From: Bacteroidales bacterium
Lineage (GTDB): Bacteria > Bacteroidota > Bacteroidia > Bacteroidales > Muribaculaceae
Assembly (NCBI GenBank): GCA_004554255.1
Contig: SFNC01000116.1
Location: forward strand, 1-5,828
Direction of reading: 5' to 3'
DNA: 5,828 bases
Under the pieces are notes generated by a model. It was not told where the DNA came from, ran no database searches, and was given only the letters and a program-made list of their open reading frames with translations. This document shows, piece after piece, positions 5,729 through 5,828 of this stretch (position 1 is the first letter of the stretch; every line of letters starts with the position of its first letter). Position numbers and translations under genes: made by a program.

Positions 5729-5828
5729 GTTAAGACCCCGTTCCCCAATATTTGTTAACGCAGGGGCGGGGTAATATAAATTAAAATTAATAAATAAAAC
5801 ATGCACCCGCGAACAATATAATATTAGC
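5729..5828 (+). repeat. Copy 2 of the terminal-inverted-repeat element (cut by right edge)
   Basis: Starting at GTTAAG (5729) the sequence matches copy 1, in the same orientation, to the window end. The left terminal repeat (5735-5766) is uninterrupted for 32 bp and is an exact reverse complement of copy 1's right arm (3381-3412). Against copy 1 it lacks the 27-bp interruption and differs by two substitutions (5759 and 5772). The last 56 bases (5773-5828) are identical to 3294-3349. It starts 28 bp after the guanylyltransferase stop codon. The hairpin and right arm should lie just beyond the window. Confidence 0.9.

Noticed and set aside
3223..5828. The two repeat copies as the ends of a composite transposon carrying the propeller and guanylyltransferase genes
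   Set aside because: The enclosed genes are ordinary envelope and housekeeping types with codon use like their neighbours, no transposase lies between, and each copy has its own pair of ends. Independent insertions or a repeat family are simpler.

Overview
The window looks like a chromosomal segment from a member of the Bacteroidales (phylum Bacteroidota). Three things point there. At least three genes are preceded by the phylum's promoter type (-7 box TAnnTTTG, with a TTTG-like -33 box about 19-21 bp upstream) and have no strong Shine-Dalgarno sequence. Signal-peptide cleavage before Gln is typical of the group. The protein families also fit: DUF3791, DUF486, and a large amidase ending in a tail like those used for type IX sorting. 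GC-rich coding sequence with AT-rich spacers and the style of that tail suggest Muribaculaceae or Prevotellaceae, but the family is a guess.

Layout: positions 1-114 (minus strand) hold the start of a DUF3791 gene that runs off the left edge. A divergent promoter region (about 115-283) separates it from a small four-helix membrane protein of the DUF486/DMT family (284-655). A well-formed promoter (693-724) then drives an 812-residue exported N-acetylmuramoyl-L-alanine amidase-like protein (778-3216), made of a zinc amidase domain, a small beta-sandwich, a large probable beta-propeller and a C-terminal sorting-like tail. Next comes an exported TolB/PD40-type propeller protein (3429-4349). A perfect 13-bp inverted repeat (4380-4423) follows it. 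The last gene has its own promoter (4563-4595) and encodes a mannose-1-phosphate guanylyltransferase (4621-5700), which makes GDP-mannose for surface glycans.

The most unusual feature is a repeated non-coding element with long terminal inverted repeats. Copy 1 (3223-3418) fills the gap between the amidase and the propeller gene. Copy 2 (5729 to the right edge) follows the guanylyltransferase gene in the same orientation and is cut by the window end. The visible parts are nearly identical, but copy 1 carries 27 extra bases inside its left terminal repeat. The element codes for nothing obvious and looks like a MITE-like or REP-like mobile hairpin that settles just after stop codons.

The amidase and propeller proteins probably act in the cell envelope, and the guanylyltransferase supplies a precursor for envelope polysaccharide. 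Separate promoters and the repeat between genes argue against one tight operon. No rRNA, tRNA, CRISPR array, transposase or prophage gene was seen.
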